Positions 43,914 to 54,141 of a DNA stretch of 64,000 nucleotides are shown here, in pieces (the stretch's first letter is position 1; every line of letters begins with the position of its first letter). Location: NCBI GenBank assembly GCA_963971575.1, contig OZ020616.1, positions 30,980,306 to 31,044,305 on the forward strand, read 5' to 3'. This DNA comes from Liopterus haemorrhoidalis. Lineage: Eukaryota > Arthropoda > Insecta > Coleoptera > Dytiscidae. Under the pieces are notes generated by a model. It made no database searches. It had not been told where the DNA came from and was given only the letters and a program-made list of their open reading frames with translations. Position numbers and translations under genes: made by a program.

Positions 43914-44321
43914 CAGTCTGTTCCAAACGGTTAAGCGGAACTAAATGGTAATTTATTTCTTTTAGGTTGTCACGTGAAGGGACCTTGCTTGGGTTATTTC
44001 ATTTTTCAAGTTGGGATGTCAAAATTTAAAATTCCAACAATGAAACCATGGAAACGAATGGCATATGTCAAAATTAAATATTTTTTTTTTTATATTTTAA
44101 TGACAAAAAAATAAATAAATGGGAAATTTGTATTAAGAATGACACAAAAAATCAAAATATAAAGAAGATGACATTTTAAAATGATATTAACCTTAATCAA
44201 AAAATATTTATTGTAAGTATGATTTACAAAGCTTAAACAAAACGGCCGAAAGGCACGATTTAAACGATGAAAGTAACTAGATTGCAAAATCTAGTTCCGC
44301 TTAACCGTTTGGAACAGACTG
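43914..44321. mobile_element. CAGTCTGTTCCAAACGG MITE, complete
   Basis: Left CAGTCTGTTCCAAACGGTTA, right AACCGTTTGGAACAGACTG, TA on both sides. About 408 bp. A 60-70 codon minus-strand frame beginning MQSSYFHRLNRAF is shared by several copies of this family, but it reflects copy similarity, not coding. Confidence 0.87.
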
Positions 44322-45103
44322 TACATATTAATAAAAATCGAATTTGCATCATTATATAGGTGTTACATACAAATTAGTAAATATGAATATGAAAAATAAA
44401 AAACTGTTTTCTTTAAAAAATTCAGTCTAATTTTTTTAATAACAAAAATACATTAAATTTCACCTTTAAGAAAATCAGCCTATATTTTTTAATAACGAAA
44501 AGATTCATTGCAAATTTTGCATAACGCCCTATATTTTCTTTCATTTTCTTTAATTAAAACAAAACCTAGTTCTTCAGAACTATTCCTTCGGTTTCTTCCC
44601 ACCATTTTATTAATAAATTTATTGTTTTGAACTGAATATACTTGTTCATTAACTCTCTATTATTCGTATTAAATAACTAAAACTAACCTCATTATTTGGC
44701 AGTTTACAAAGTTTACATTGTTGACAAGTTTACCAATTGTTTACATAAGTTTACACGTGAACGTAAACAATTAAAGTTTACGTGTAAACGCCCATCACTG
44801 TTTGAAGTAGGCTTTTGCTAAACAAAATTATCAAAAGCCTCACTTAATCTGTAAAAGTAGCTACAGGCCATTGCAAGCTAAAGTCACCATATTATACAAA
44901 GTAGCGCAAGCCTTTGAAGAAGCCGACAGACCCCAGGGTTTGATTGGCAACACTGGTTCCCCTATTAAGCAAACTAAAGCAATTTTTACGTTCTTAAGTT
45001 TGCGTCTGCGCTGTCACATCTCTCTTTCTCGCTCTAATTTAATAACCTCCTTTGTCAGCGGTTTGAATATTTAAGGAGAAGTTTCATTTAAATTTATATA
45101 TTA

Positions 45104-45507
45104 CAGTCTGTTCCAAACGGTTAAGCGGAACTAAATGGGAATTTAGTTCTTTTAGGTTGTCACGAGAAGGGGACCTTGCTTGGGATATTTCATTTTTCAC
45201 GTTGGGATGTCAAAATTTAAAATTCCAACAATGAAACCATGGAAACGAATGACATATGTCAAAATTAAATTATTTTTTTACATATTTTAATGATAAAAAA
45301 TAAATAAATGGGAAATTTGTATTAAGAATGACAAAACTCAAAATACAAAGAAAATGACATTTTAAAATGATATTAACCTTAACCAAAAAATGTTTATTGT
45401 AAGTATGATTTACAAAGCTTAAACAAAACGGCCGAAAAGCACGATTTAAACGATGAAAGTAACTAGATTGCAAAATCTAGTTCCGCCTAACCATTTGGAA
45501 CAGACTT
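45104..45507. mobile_element. CAGTCTGTTCCAAACGG MITE copy
   Basis: Complete copy between TA dinucleotides: left CAGTCTGTTCCAAACGGTTA, right CCATTTGGAACAGACTT. Interior as in the other copies (TTACAAAGCTTAAACAAAAC). The preceding 44871-45103 shows nothing identifiable. Confidence 0.85.
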
Positions 45508-45724
45508 TATATCCATTTTATTAATTAAAATAAAAAAATAATTGAAATTCTACCACAATTTTGGTATAGTGCATCTTTGATTAAAAAAATCGTGATTACA
45601 ATGTTTAAAATAAAATTATTGGTAGTACTAGTTTCTTATTTTTGTATTGTTGGAATCACTGAACATCATTTGTGTTGGCGACATTTTTAGCCCCAGCATG
45701 GCCGCCGTTGCGCTACTTTGTATA

Positions 45725-46065
45725 ATATAGTGACTTTATTGCAAACGACTAGGTGGAACTAAATGGAAATTTAGTTCTTTTAGATTGTCACGAAAAGGGA
45801 CCTTGCTTGGGTTATTTCATGTTACAGGTTTGGTATGTGAAAATGGAAACGAATCACTTTTGTAAAAATTTTAATACATTTTTCCATATTTTGAAGACGA
45901 AAAAATAAATGGGAATTTTTTATTAAGAATGACAAAAAATTAAAATGCAATGAACAGGACATTTAATAATGACAATCGATTTAATCTAAAATTTGTAATA
46001 TGAGTATGATTTACAAAGCTTAAACAAAATGAAAGGTCCAAATTAATATATAAAAATTACTATAC
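45725..46065. mobile_element. MITE copy, right end lost
   Basis: TTGCAAACGACTAGGTGGAA at the left, interior AAATGGAAACGAATCA and TTACAAAGCTTAAACAAAAT as in the CAGGCTATTCC family. It fades out into AAAAATTACTATAC at 46065 without the right terminal repeat. Confidence 0.6.
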
Positions 46066-46346
46066 TCTATATGTCAAATTAGAAAAGAGTAGATAGCGCT
46101 GCGAACCGAGTACGATTTACACAGGACAAATACAGTATAGCGGGAAATTTAAAATAAGTTACAACTAGGGCATAGGCGTAGTAACTGGGCTAGCGAGATT
46201 TTTTTTTTTATAAAAAAGGGATTTATTAATAAGATATTGAAATAAACAAGGCAGATAATATACCTACGTTATTTATACGACATAAATAAGTATAACGGGA
46301 AATTTAAAAAGTAAAAATAAAATATAATTTTTAAAAATGTATTATA

Positions 46347-46527
46347 CAGTCTATTCCAAACAATTAGGCGGAACTAACCGAAATTTTCATTTTTGTAAGT
46401 TGTCATTTGCTATTTTTTATATATTGAAGTTGGCTTTTCCTGAACAAAATTATCAAAAGCTTCAATCAATCGGTAAAAGTAACTAGAATTGAAAATCTAG
46501 TTCCGCCTAAACCAAAGGAATAGACTT
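46347..46527. mobile_element. 181-bp MITE with empty site in a sister copy
   Basis: Left CAGTCTATTCCAAACAATTA, right CAAAGGAATAGACTT, TA on both sides. Copy 3 of family H at about 61680 lacks it and reads continuously TATGTACTATATATAAAAAG. Confidence 0.8.
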
Positions 46528-46652
46528 TATATAAAAAGAGAGATTTGGCTAAAAGAGTTTAAATAAAACAATAACACAGACAATATATCTTTAGAACTAA
46601 AGTTTATTATTTAAATATTTATTGCAAATAAAAATTAAAAATATATGTATAT

Positions 46653-46907
46653 AAGTTGTTCACTTTTGTAAGAACAAACTAAGAGGAAATTTTGTTTTCA
46701 ATAGTTTGCACCTTTGAAACTGTATGTCATGTTGGTATTAAAAAATTATAAAAAATGTCACTTTCTTAATAATTATCAGAACAAATAAATCTAAAGTCAG
46801 TTTTACTGCGTAAGGAATATTTTTAATTGACATTTAATGTCCGTATTACACTATAAAAGTAACCAAAATAACTAGATCTGGTTTGTCCTTATAAAAGTGA
46901 ACAGCTT
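46653..46907. mobile_element. ~254-bp MITE (GTTGTTCACTTTTGTAAGAA ends)
   Basis: Left AAGTTGTTCACTTTTGTAAG and right TATAAAAGTGAACAGCTT form the inverted repeat. It is the uninterrupted relative of the level-2 element at 18497-19497, sharing GTATGTCATGTTGGTATTAA. Family member fragment at 7208. Confidence 0.82.
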
Positions 46908-47170
46908 ATATATGAAATTCTAAAAATTATGTCAATAACTTCTTCTTTGGGCACTATCAGTTGTGTCTTTTAGCCACACACATGTTAGTTCTCTATCTTG
47001 ATCTGTTAATTGTCAGGTGACAAAAATATTTATATGTCAGATAACCTAAAAAATATATACCAAACTGCGTAAAAACAAATTAAATTAATCCTCCGTAAAA
47101 TTTACGCCTAGGATATAAATAAAAGTCTAAATATGTAAATAATAACAAAATACACCTTATAAATAATATA

Positions 47171-47715
47171 CAGGGTGTTAGGTAAATGTCCGACACAATT
47201 TAAAAGACAGCATGGTGATGTAGAATGCAATCGATTTTTTCTTTGCTAATTTTCTCTAAAATGTGAATTTCGTCCAAAAATAAACAAACAAAAAGATGCC
47301 CCAAATTTTGAAAACCACTGACTTTTTTTAATTTTTCATATTAATACAGAAGTTGTGTAGTTGCCATAGAGAAAAAAATATTTTAATTGTAGTTCAATAA
47401 TAGAATATCAAAGTACGTGTACGGTGTACGTCATAATCTAAAATTTTGTTCCGATTTTGTTAAAAAAATGGCACATTACACAATTGAAGAATATGCAGAC
47501 ATGCATTTTGTGTATGGGGAATGTTGAAATAAAATTACGGTATTGTTTCTATGGTTTCTATTTATATCAGTCACATATGTGATTGTTGTAACAGACAAAA
47601 TATTAGTGGATCCTAAACGGTGGTACTGTATCGATTATCACGCGATATACGCATCCAAAAATGGGCCAACAATACTGCCTTTAAAACTGTGTAGGGACAT
47701 TTGCCTAACACCCTG
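47171..47715 (+). mobile_element. Mariner-superfamily MITE (CAGGGTGTTAGGTAAATGTCC ends)
   Basis: CAGGGTGTTAGGTAAATGTC at the left and the complement CAGGGTGTTAGGCAAATGTC at the right, TA on both sides. At 47468 it retains the first codons of a transposase (MAHYTIEEYADMHFVYGEC, then stop), an opening I recognise from insect transposase-derived helix-turn-helix (DUF4817-type) proteins. The rest of the gene has been deleted. Confidence 0.83.
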
Positions 47716-48089
47716 TATATTTCGATGCATATATAATATTCTCGAATAATTCTCTGTGCTCGAAAACAATGATATTATGAAATACAATGTACGACACTGA
47801 ACATCTGTCAACTTGGACTAAAAACGATATTTTAACATTGTAATAGGAATGATGTTCTAAACCAATCCAAAGCAAGGACAAACAGCTCCTTTCTTCTTAC
47901 ACACATTTTTCTAAGCTGACATAGACCATAGATTTCTAAATCTAGTTCCGCCTAAACGTTTGGATTAGCCAATAGAATTGAAAATCTAGTTCCACATAAA
48001 CCAAAGAAACAGATTTCATATTGTATAATGTATGATATAAAATAAAAATACCTAGCAACGCATTACGTTGCTAAATATATTTGTTTGTA

Positions 48090-48497
48090 CAGTCTGTTCC
48101 AAACGGTTAGGCGGAACTAAATGGGAATTTCGTTCTTTTAGGTTGTCACGAGAAGGGATCTTGCTTGGGTTACTTCATTTTTCACGTTGGAATGTCACAA
48201 TTTAAAATTCCAACAAGGAAACCATAGAAACGAATGACATATGTCAAAATTAAATTATTATTTTTTATATATTTTAATGACAAAAAAATTAATAAATGGG
48301 AAATTTGTATTAAGAATGACACAAAAAATCAAAATATAAAGAAAATGACAATTTAAAATGATATTAACTTTTACCAAAAAATGTTTATTGTAAGTATGAT
48401 TTACAAACTTAATCAAAACGGTCGAAAAGCACGATTTAAACGATGAAAGTAACTAGATTGCAAAATCTAGTTCCGCCTAACTGTTTGGAATAGACTG
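48090..48497. mobile_element. CAGTCTGTTCCAAACGG MITE copy
   Basis: Complete copy between TA dinucleotides: left CAGTCTGTTCCAAACGGTTA, right TAACTGTTTGGAATAGACTG. About 408 bp. Confidence 0.85.
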
Positions 48498-48499
48498 TA

Positions 48500-49436
48500 A
48501 TAGTATATTCTGTAACAAGGTTGGAATGAGAAAATTCAGAGCGCGAGCCGTAGGCGAGCGTTAGGAACCACGAATATCGAATTTTCTCTTCCAACCGAGT
48601 CACAGACCCTACTTTCTCCACGACCACCAGGAAGAAAAAAAAATAATCAATAATTATTTTAACAAACATTTTATATTAACAAATAATTTATATTACATGG
48701 CAAATTAATCAAACTTATTTTTTTATTTATTATTTGTTTAATTTTAATTTAATTTGCCACACATCGGCCACTATTTTAGTACTTTTTAGGAAGTTATGTT
48801 GCATTTATTTAATGCAAACATTGCATATATTTTAATGTAACCCTACAAAAACAAATGACAACAAGCATAGAATACAGTCTGTTTCAAACGGTTAGGCGGA
48901 ACTAAATGGAAATTTCGTTCTTTTAGGTTGTCAAGAAAAGGGACCTTGCTTGGGTTATTTCATTTTTCACGTTGGAATGTCAAAATTTAAAATTCCAACA
49001 ATGAAACAATGGAAACGAATGACATATGTCAAAATTAAATTATTTTTCTTACATATTTTAATGACAAAAAATAAATAAATGGGATATTTGTATTAAGAAT
49101 GACACAAAAAATCAAAATATAAAGAAAATGACATTTTAAAATGATATTAACCTTAACCGAAAAATGTTTGTTGCAAGTATGATTTACAAAGCTTAAAGAA
49201 AACGGCTGAAAAGCATGATTTAAACGATGATAGTAACTAGATTTTAAAATCTAGTTCCGCCTAACCGTTTGGAACAGACTTGTTATTCCATAACAAGTGA
49301 TGCAATGAAATACACGCAAAATGCATAAGAAGATAAGTGCTTTAGAATAACATTCCAACTCTTGTGTTAGAATATTAACTTTCTGTAGTCACTATTGGTT
49401 TTAGAATTGGTAAATTCTTTAATGGTCGTGGAGAAA
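48500..49436. repeat. Unclassified repeat with GCGCGAGCCGTAGGCGAGCG
   Basis: GTAACAAGGTTGGAATGAG and GAGCGCGAGCCGTAGGCGAG lie at the left, with TTTCTCCACGACCA at 48613. The complement TGGTCGTGGAGAAAGTC occurs at 49421, so the unit probably spans both with a MITE (48875-49281) inside. GC-rich motif in AT-rich surroundings. Class unknown. Confidence 0.4.
48875..49281. mobile_element. CAGTCTGTTTCAAACGG MITE copy
   Basis: Left CAGTCTGTTTCAAACGGTTA after TA; right AACCGTTTGGAACAGACTT, not followed by TA, so the right flank has changed. Interior as in the other copies. Confidence 0.82.
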
Positions 49437-49770
49437 GTCTGTTCCATTGGTTTAGGCGGAACTAGATTTTCAATTCTAGTTACTTTACCGATTAATTGAC
49501 GCTTTTGATCATTTTGTTTAGGAAAATCAAACTTCAATATATAAAAAAATAGCTAGTGACAACTTAAGAAAATTTAAATTCAATTTAGTTCAATTTAGTA
49601 GAAATTTGGAAATCGCTGAGTTAAATGATGGGAACGAATGTCAAAAATGTTAATTGTAAGTATGATTTACAAAGCTTAAACAAAACGGCTAAAAAGCACG
49701 ATTCAAACGATGAAAATAACTAGATTGCAAAATCTAGTTCCGTCTAAATGTTTGGAATAGCCTATTTTTT
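49437..49770. repeat. Fused fragments of two MITE families
   Basis: An inverted ~180-bp type copy (GTCTGTTCCATTGGTTTAGG, GGCGGAACTAGATTTTCAAT) runs into the right part of a ~400-bp copy from 49645 (TTGTAAGTATGATTTACAAA, TAAATGTTTGGAATAGCCT). A recombinant between related elements. Confidence 0.55.
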
Positions 49771-49969
49771 CAATTTTGGACCAAAAAATATATATCTTTG
49801 ATAAATATATAATAATATATACAGTTCAGATACATTATATTATAGAATAATGTTTCTATAAACATGTAAATAAGGATTCGAAGATATATTTATAGATTAC
49901 GTTTTTAAGTAATATGAAAATCGAAATATCTTAAGTATTTATTTAATTAAATCTAAGTAATCAATAATA

Positions 49970-50422
49970 GGTGCTTTCCAGATAGGTGTGAAATACTCTG
50001 AACTACTCCGAACTGTTCTACTCCAAACTACCCTGCAAATGTTTGCATGTGGAACACTTTAGTTGAGTATTTAGTGGAAAGAGGCGCTGCTATGTTACGA
50101 ATTAACAAATGTCAAAGAAGAACTATCCTAAATGTACAAATTATTTAAAATTTTACATATATGATAAGATAAATGGATTTTATTTAATATTAAAAAAATA
50201 CAAAGTTATAAATGCGTGATAAATCTTTAACAAGTTTGAATTGCATCAGCTATTTATTCCCACTATAAAGGAACTCCAAGTTCTAAATATAGGTAGGTAC
50301 TTTAGGGGACGGGGGAAGGTAATTCTGGTGTAGTTGAGAGTGTGAAGTACTTTTGCTTGGAACAACTAGCGAACTCTTCGGAGCAACTCCGAGTTACTCT
50401 TTACAGTAACCTGGAAAGCGCC
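49970..50422. mobile_element. MITE with GGTGCTTTCCAG ends and iterated ACTCCGAACT motifs
   Basis: Left GGTGCTTTCCAGATAGG; right end complemented GGCGCTTTCCAGGTTACTG. Near the left end are GAACTACTCCGAACTGTTCT and CTACTCCAAACT; near the right, GAACTCTTCGGAGCAACTCC, in inverted sense. Subterminal repeats of this type suggest a hAT-like element, but I found no clear 8-bp duplication. Confidence 0.6.
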
Positions 50423-50890
50423 TAATATTTTGTTTCAGAATGTATATTGGTGTATTGTTTTGCTCCAAATTGGAACCAATACAGCCACATTCTTAATTGC
50501 TAATTTTTTCGTTTTTTTGTCAGATGAAAATGAAAAACAATAATGGATAAAATAAGAACATCGTATTGTTCCTTCAAACTATTTAGAAATGGCAAACAGA
50601 CTTATTACTATGTTACGTGCCATAATAACGTTTATTAACGTAAATTTTTGAAAATTAACCTGCAAAATAATATTGTTCTGCAAAAATAATGACATATTAA
50701 ATTATAATGTACAAAATAAGAATTTTAATAAATAAATATTGACTTGTAGTTTTGATGTGAAGCTTTTTCTTACTTTGAAAACTTAATTTATACTTCCAAA
50801 ATTCAATTTAAAAAAAAAAAACAACATGCTTAATTCAAATAAAAGGAAACCAACAGCCAGGCGGCAGCACGGAGCCCATTTTGTGACGTA

Positions 50891-51021
50891 AAGGCTATTC
50901 CAAACTTTTAGGCGGAACTAGATTTTCAAATCTAGTAATTTCAATATAGAAAAAAATGGCTTGTGACAACTTAAGAAAATTAAAATTCCATTTGGTTCCG
51001 TTTAAAGGTTTGGAATAGCCT
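50891..51021. mobile_element. 131-bp palindromic MITE
   Basis: AAGGCTATTCCAAACTTTTA at the left, TAAAGGTTTGGAATAGCCT at the right, TA on both flanks. A minimal member of the GGCTATTCCAAAC family. The interval 50423-50890 shows nothing identifiable. Confidence 0.78.
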
Positions 51022-51221
51022 ATAGTTACTAATATAGTCTACTGAAATATATAGTTCATTCCTTTACATCGTGCGTAACTAGACTTCTATAGATAGGGGA
51101 AACTTCCTAAGCGCCCTGACATCTGGTGGCAATTTGTGAAAGATACGAAAGCCACATTGTTTTGTTTTGTTCAATGGAGAAATACGTGTTCTTTTGTTGT
51201 TTGTGTTTTATTTTTGTGTAT

Positions 51222-51415
51222 CATGGAAAAAAAAAAACAATCAATTTTGTTGTGTGCCGCAATGTAAATCGAAAAAAATATCAATTGAAACGACGTTTGG
51301 AGGTAGAGAGAAAGTGGATCGTAGGTTTTTATGGACTCAAAAACTAAAAATGGGCCAAAATCCAAGTCCATGCAGGCATGTTTGCCTGTTGCATTTTATG
51401 GTCAAAAAGAATTAA
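51222..51415 (+). pseudogene. THAP zinc-finger relic, copy 1
   Basis: After an A-run frame slip the frame reads NNQFCCVPQCKSKK, TTFGGREKVDRRF, and PCRHVCLLHF. The spacing C-x4-C...C-x2-H, with CCVPQC at the start and VC.LHF at the end, is the THAP signature. Key Cys and His are present, but the middle has lost typical residues and the frame stops soon after. Confidence 0.6.
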
Positions 51416-51567
51416 AAATACAATGAAAAACTAAAAATATCCTTGAAATTTCTTTAGAATAGTATATTATTACATATCCTGTAAATCGTAGATTACCTTT
51501 AAATTAAAAAAAACTCGGAAAACAGGAAAAATACTTACTTAAAAATACTGTATTTTATTTTTGTGAA

Positions 51568-51850
51568 TCATGGAAAAAACAATCAATTTTGTTGTGTGCC
51601 GCAATGTAAATCGTGAATAAGGAAGAATCCCTCTTAAACATTCCATAATTTACCTAAATCGAAAAAAAAAAATATATATATAAATTGAAACAACGTTTGG
51701 AGGCAGAGAGAAAGTGGATGTTTTTAAAAGTGGACTCAAAAACTAAAAATTGGCAAAAATCCGAACTTTTTTGTCATGCATGCACGTTTGCTCGTTGCAT
51801 TTTAAGGAAAGTGATTTTTACGTCCAAGAAAAGACTGAAAAAAACATTTA
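51568..51850 (+). pseudogene. THAP zinc-finger relic, copy 2
   Basis: The start TTTTGTTGTGTGCCGCAATG matches copy 1, then comes an unrelated insert with stops. It resumes with an ERKWM-type segment, SKTKNWQKSE and, in another frame, MHVCSLHFKESDFYVQEKTE. VCSLHF..SDF is the conserved end of THAP domains. Better conserved at this end than copy 1, but frameshifted. Confidence 0.6.
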
Positions 51851-52684
51851 CCCCACCCAAAATTTGCCTAAATCATCAGTTGATATATTAAAAGGCCCTT
51901 CTATTTTTTCAGGCAGAGTGCTAATTTTTAATAATATATTTACCATATTTTTGTTGATATTATATTGACAGACAGTCAAAAATAATTAAAAATGCAAAGA
52001 AAAACTAAAAGTTTCCTTTAAATTTCTTTAGAATAGTATATTATTACATATCTTGTAAATCGTAGTTCATCTTTAAATTTAAAAAAGCTCGGACAACTGG
52101 AAAAATACAACTGTGTTCATTTACACCATGTAAACAAATACACGAGTAACAGTTTAATGTTACTTTCGAGTATTCCAGCTTTGCTACAATGGCGCTGCGA
52201 TCTTAAAAAGTTTCCCCTATAGTGTATTTCAAATAAGAAGTGAGCAGATAGCACTGTGAATCGAGTACGATTAACACAGGACAAATACATTATAGCGATA
52301 AATTAAAAAAAAAAGTTACATTTAGGGCATGGGCGTAGTACTTAATTGGGTCAGTCAGGGAATTCTTTTTAATATAAAAAAGGTATTGGTTGATAAGGTA
52401 TTGAAATATAACAAACTAAATAATACACATACGTTCAAAAAATATTAATTTTTTAAATTATGTATTAAAAGTAATTAAAAAATAATCATTATTTATCACA
52501 ACATAATGCATTTATAAATAAAAAGAGATTTCGTTAAAAAGGTTTAAATAAAACAATAACACAAACAACATATCTTCAGAGCTAAAGTTTCTTACATGAA
52601 TATTTATTAAAGCATTTTTTTTTTTTTGCGCAGAACATTTGTGTGCTGTTTCTCAAATATGTCAAATGTAACTATGTTCGTTTC

Positions 52685-52925
52685 TTGGGTGGCAAAGAGA
52701 CGGATCCCTTATGCTTCATTTCTTTAACTAATTGCCATAACAACTTCTCCCTTAGACCAACCTCTTTTGATGTTAATTTAATAGCTTGAGTTTTGCTTAT
52801 CCCTTCTTGACTTCGTCGTAAAAATACATTGTAAGGCATACATCGATGCACACTTTTGACATACTTCCCTTGAGTATTCTATATAATATCAGCAGGGCCA
52901 TCTTCATGTTCCTTTTCTGCCAAAT
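52685..52925 (-). pseudogene. Decayed coding-like segment in repeat H
   Basis: Minus-strand reading: GKYVKSVHRCMPYNVFLRRS, QEGISKTQAIKLTSKEVGLR and EKLLWQLVKEMKHKGSVSLP, with one early stop. Composition and helix-like pattern look protein-derived, unlike the surrounding AT-rich DNA. I do not recognise the family. It may be a piece of the transposase of the autonomous parent of repeat H. Confidence 0.35.
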
Positions 52926-53259
52926 TATACTAATTTACTCACAAAAAAGTACTTATATATCAAAATATTTATGTCAGATACCTAAAAAATATATAATTGC
53001 ATAAAAGCAAATTACTTAAATTTTTCATATCTATACCAAGAATATAAATTAAAATCCGTTGAGGCCACACAGGACCGACCGCCATCCCAATGTACTTGTA
53101 TAAAATAAGTTCTAGCAGCAGAGTAGAAATAACTTGGCCCAATATTTTTTAACACAGATATTATTTATTATAACTATGGAAACGTTCCATATAAGTATGA
53201 AAAAATAGATACTTAAAAAAAAACGATTTTTTTTTCTTTTTATCAAAAAATGTCTCAAA

Positions 53260-53525
53260 TAAGTCAACCGATTTTTACCAAAAGTTAATTAACTCGTGCC
53301 ATTGATGTCAAAATCTTAAATATGAAGTTTCATAAAAATCCTTTTGGCCGAATTTGCTCTGCACGTGTACACAGACAGACGGACGGACAGACAGACCGAC
53401 AGACATCAGGTTAAAAATAGTCAAAACGTTATGTAGGGACCTCAATTCGTGGAGATCCATCGAAATCTCGAAATGTCAAAATCGGTATGATCACAATACC
53501 TTATATATGTTGGCGGTCGGTAAAA
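53260..53525. repeat. AACTCGTGCCATTGATGTCA repeat, third copy
   Basis: Same order as at 40860-41530: ACCGATTTTTACCAAAAGTT, GAATTTGCTCTGCACGTGTA, a short ACAGACGGACGGACAGA run, GACCTCAATTCGTGGAGATC and ATATATGTTGGCGGTCGGTA. Only two to three CAGA/CGGA units remain. Confidence 0.75.
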
Positions 53526-54141
53526 ATCTTAATATGTAAATAATAACAAAATTTACCCTATAAACAGTGTTGTAATAAATAAGTACATTTAAAAAAATAT
53601 CAAGCTACAGATAAAGATACCTAAAAAAATATATCTAGACTGTTGAAGCACTAGGAGAAGAATGATCATGTTTCTGTAAATAAATCGGCAACTATACTGT
53701 ATCTCAGAAAGACTGATAGTAATAAATCATTTTGTCAGGCAGTTACGTGCACATTTTAAACACGTTTAAATTGGTTTAGTGTATTTCTATATTACTATTT
53801 ATCATTTTATTAAACGCACGCCTGTGACCATATTTATCATATCATTAAACACATCCCTGTGACCATATTTTTCCTTAAAATTTTAGGGTCAAATTTTATG
53901 GTCTATTGTGTTTAACCCTAGTTCGTATTCCCATATAATATGTGCGGCACACTCGGTTGTTTTTAACAATATTTCGAGTCGAGTTCTAGCAGTGAAATAA
54001 TAAAGACGTACTAGTGCGCTCAGTTATCAGTGCAAGAAATCAAAGTTTCAACTTGTCTAAGCGACACGAGCCATCAAACCTGTCGTGTAACAAATTGAAT
54101 AAATTTAAGTTTTTTAAAAAAAAAAATTGCATAGTGTGAAA

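Larger units (their letters stand above)
43093..44800. mobile_element. hAT element (CAGTGATGGGCG ends), TSD TTTGAAGT
   Basis: Left CAGTGATGGGCGCGTAAGTT, right end complemented CAGTGATGGGCGTTTACACG. Exact 8-bp duplication TTTGAAGT (43085-43092, 44801-44808). TTTACA / GTAAAC motifs cluster near the right end. Much of the inside is made of MITE copies (43123-44321). No transposase. Confidence 0.88.
43013..44870. mobile_element. MITE hosting a hAT and further MITEs upstream of Pwp2
   Basis: TATAGGCTATTCCAAACGTT begins at about 43008. The element's left part runs to 43092 and its interior resumes at 44801 (TTTGAAGTAGGCTTTTGCTA, AACAAAATTATCAAAAGC) to about 44870. Compare the uninterrupted relative at 46347-46527. 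The hAT at 43093-44800 separates the halves. The right terminal repeat is lost. Confidence 0.7.
46077..47950. repeat. Long repeat family H, copy 1 (GATAGCGCTGCGAACCGAGT)
   Basis: It opens near CAAATTAGAAAAGAGTAGATA and AGCGCTGCGAACCGAGTACG. It includes GATTTGGCTAAAAGAGTTTA, GACACTGAACATCTGTCAAC and CAAGGACAAACAGCTCC. Copies 2 (52231-53650) and 3 (61229-62225) follow the same order. Copies 1 and 3 contain in complement the RTE-like LINE tail CTTCTTCTTTGGGC. Three other MITEs are inserted in this copy. Class unknown (Helitron or large MITE both possible). Confidence 0.6.
51093..52220 (+). mobile_element. Element with ATAGGGGAAACTT ends carrying two THAP-like relics
   Basis: Left ATAGGGGAAACTTCCTAAGC; right end complemented ATAGGGGAAACTTTTTAAGA. 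Inside is a direct duplication of a THAP-like segment (about 51220-51415 and 51568-51850), each preceded by CATGGAAAAAA. THAP domains occur in P-element-type transposases and in some host genes. Target duplication is unclear (TATAGATA against TATAGTGT). P-like origin is inference. Confidence 0.55.
52231..53650. repeat. Long repeat family H, copy 2
   Basis: TTTCAAATAAGAAGTGAGCA and GATAGCACTGTGAATCGAGT at the left; GATTTCGTTAAAAAGGTTTA and ATATCTTCAGAGCTAAAG follow as in copies 1 and 3. It alone carries an extra segment at 52685-52925 that reads like decayed coding sequence. An AACTCGTGCC repeat (53260-53525) is inserted near its end. Confidence 0.6.
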
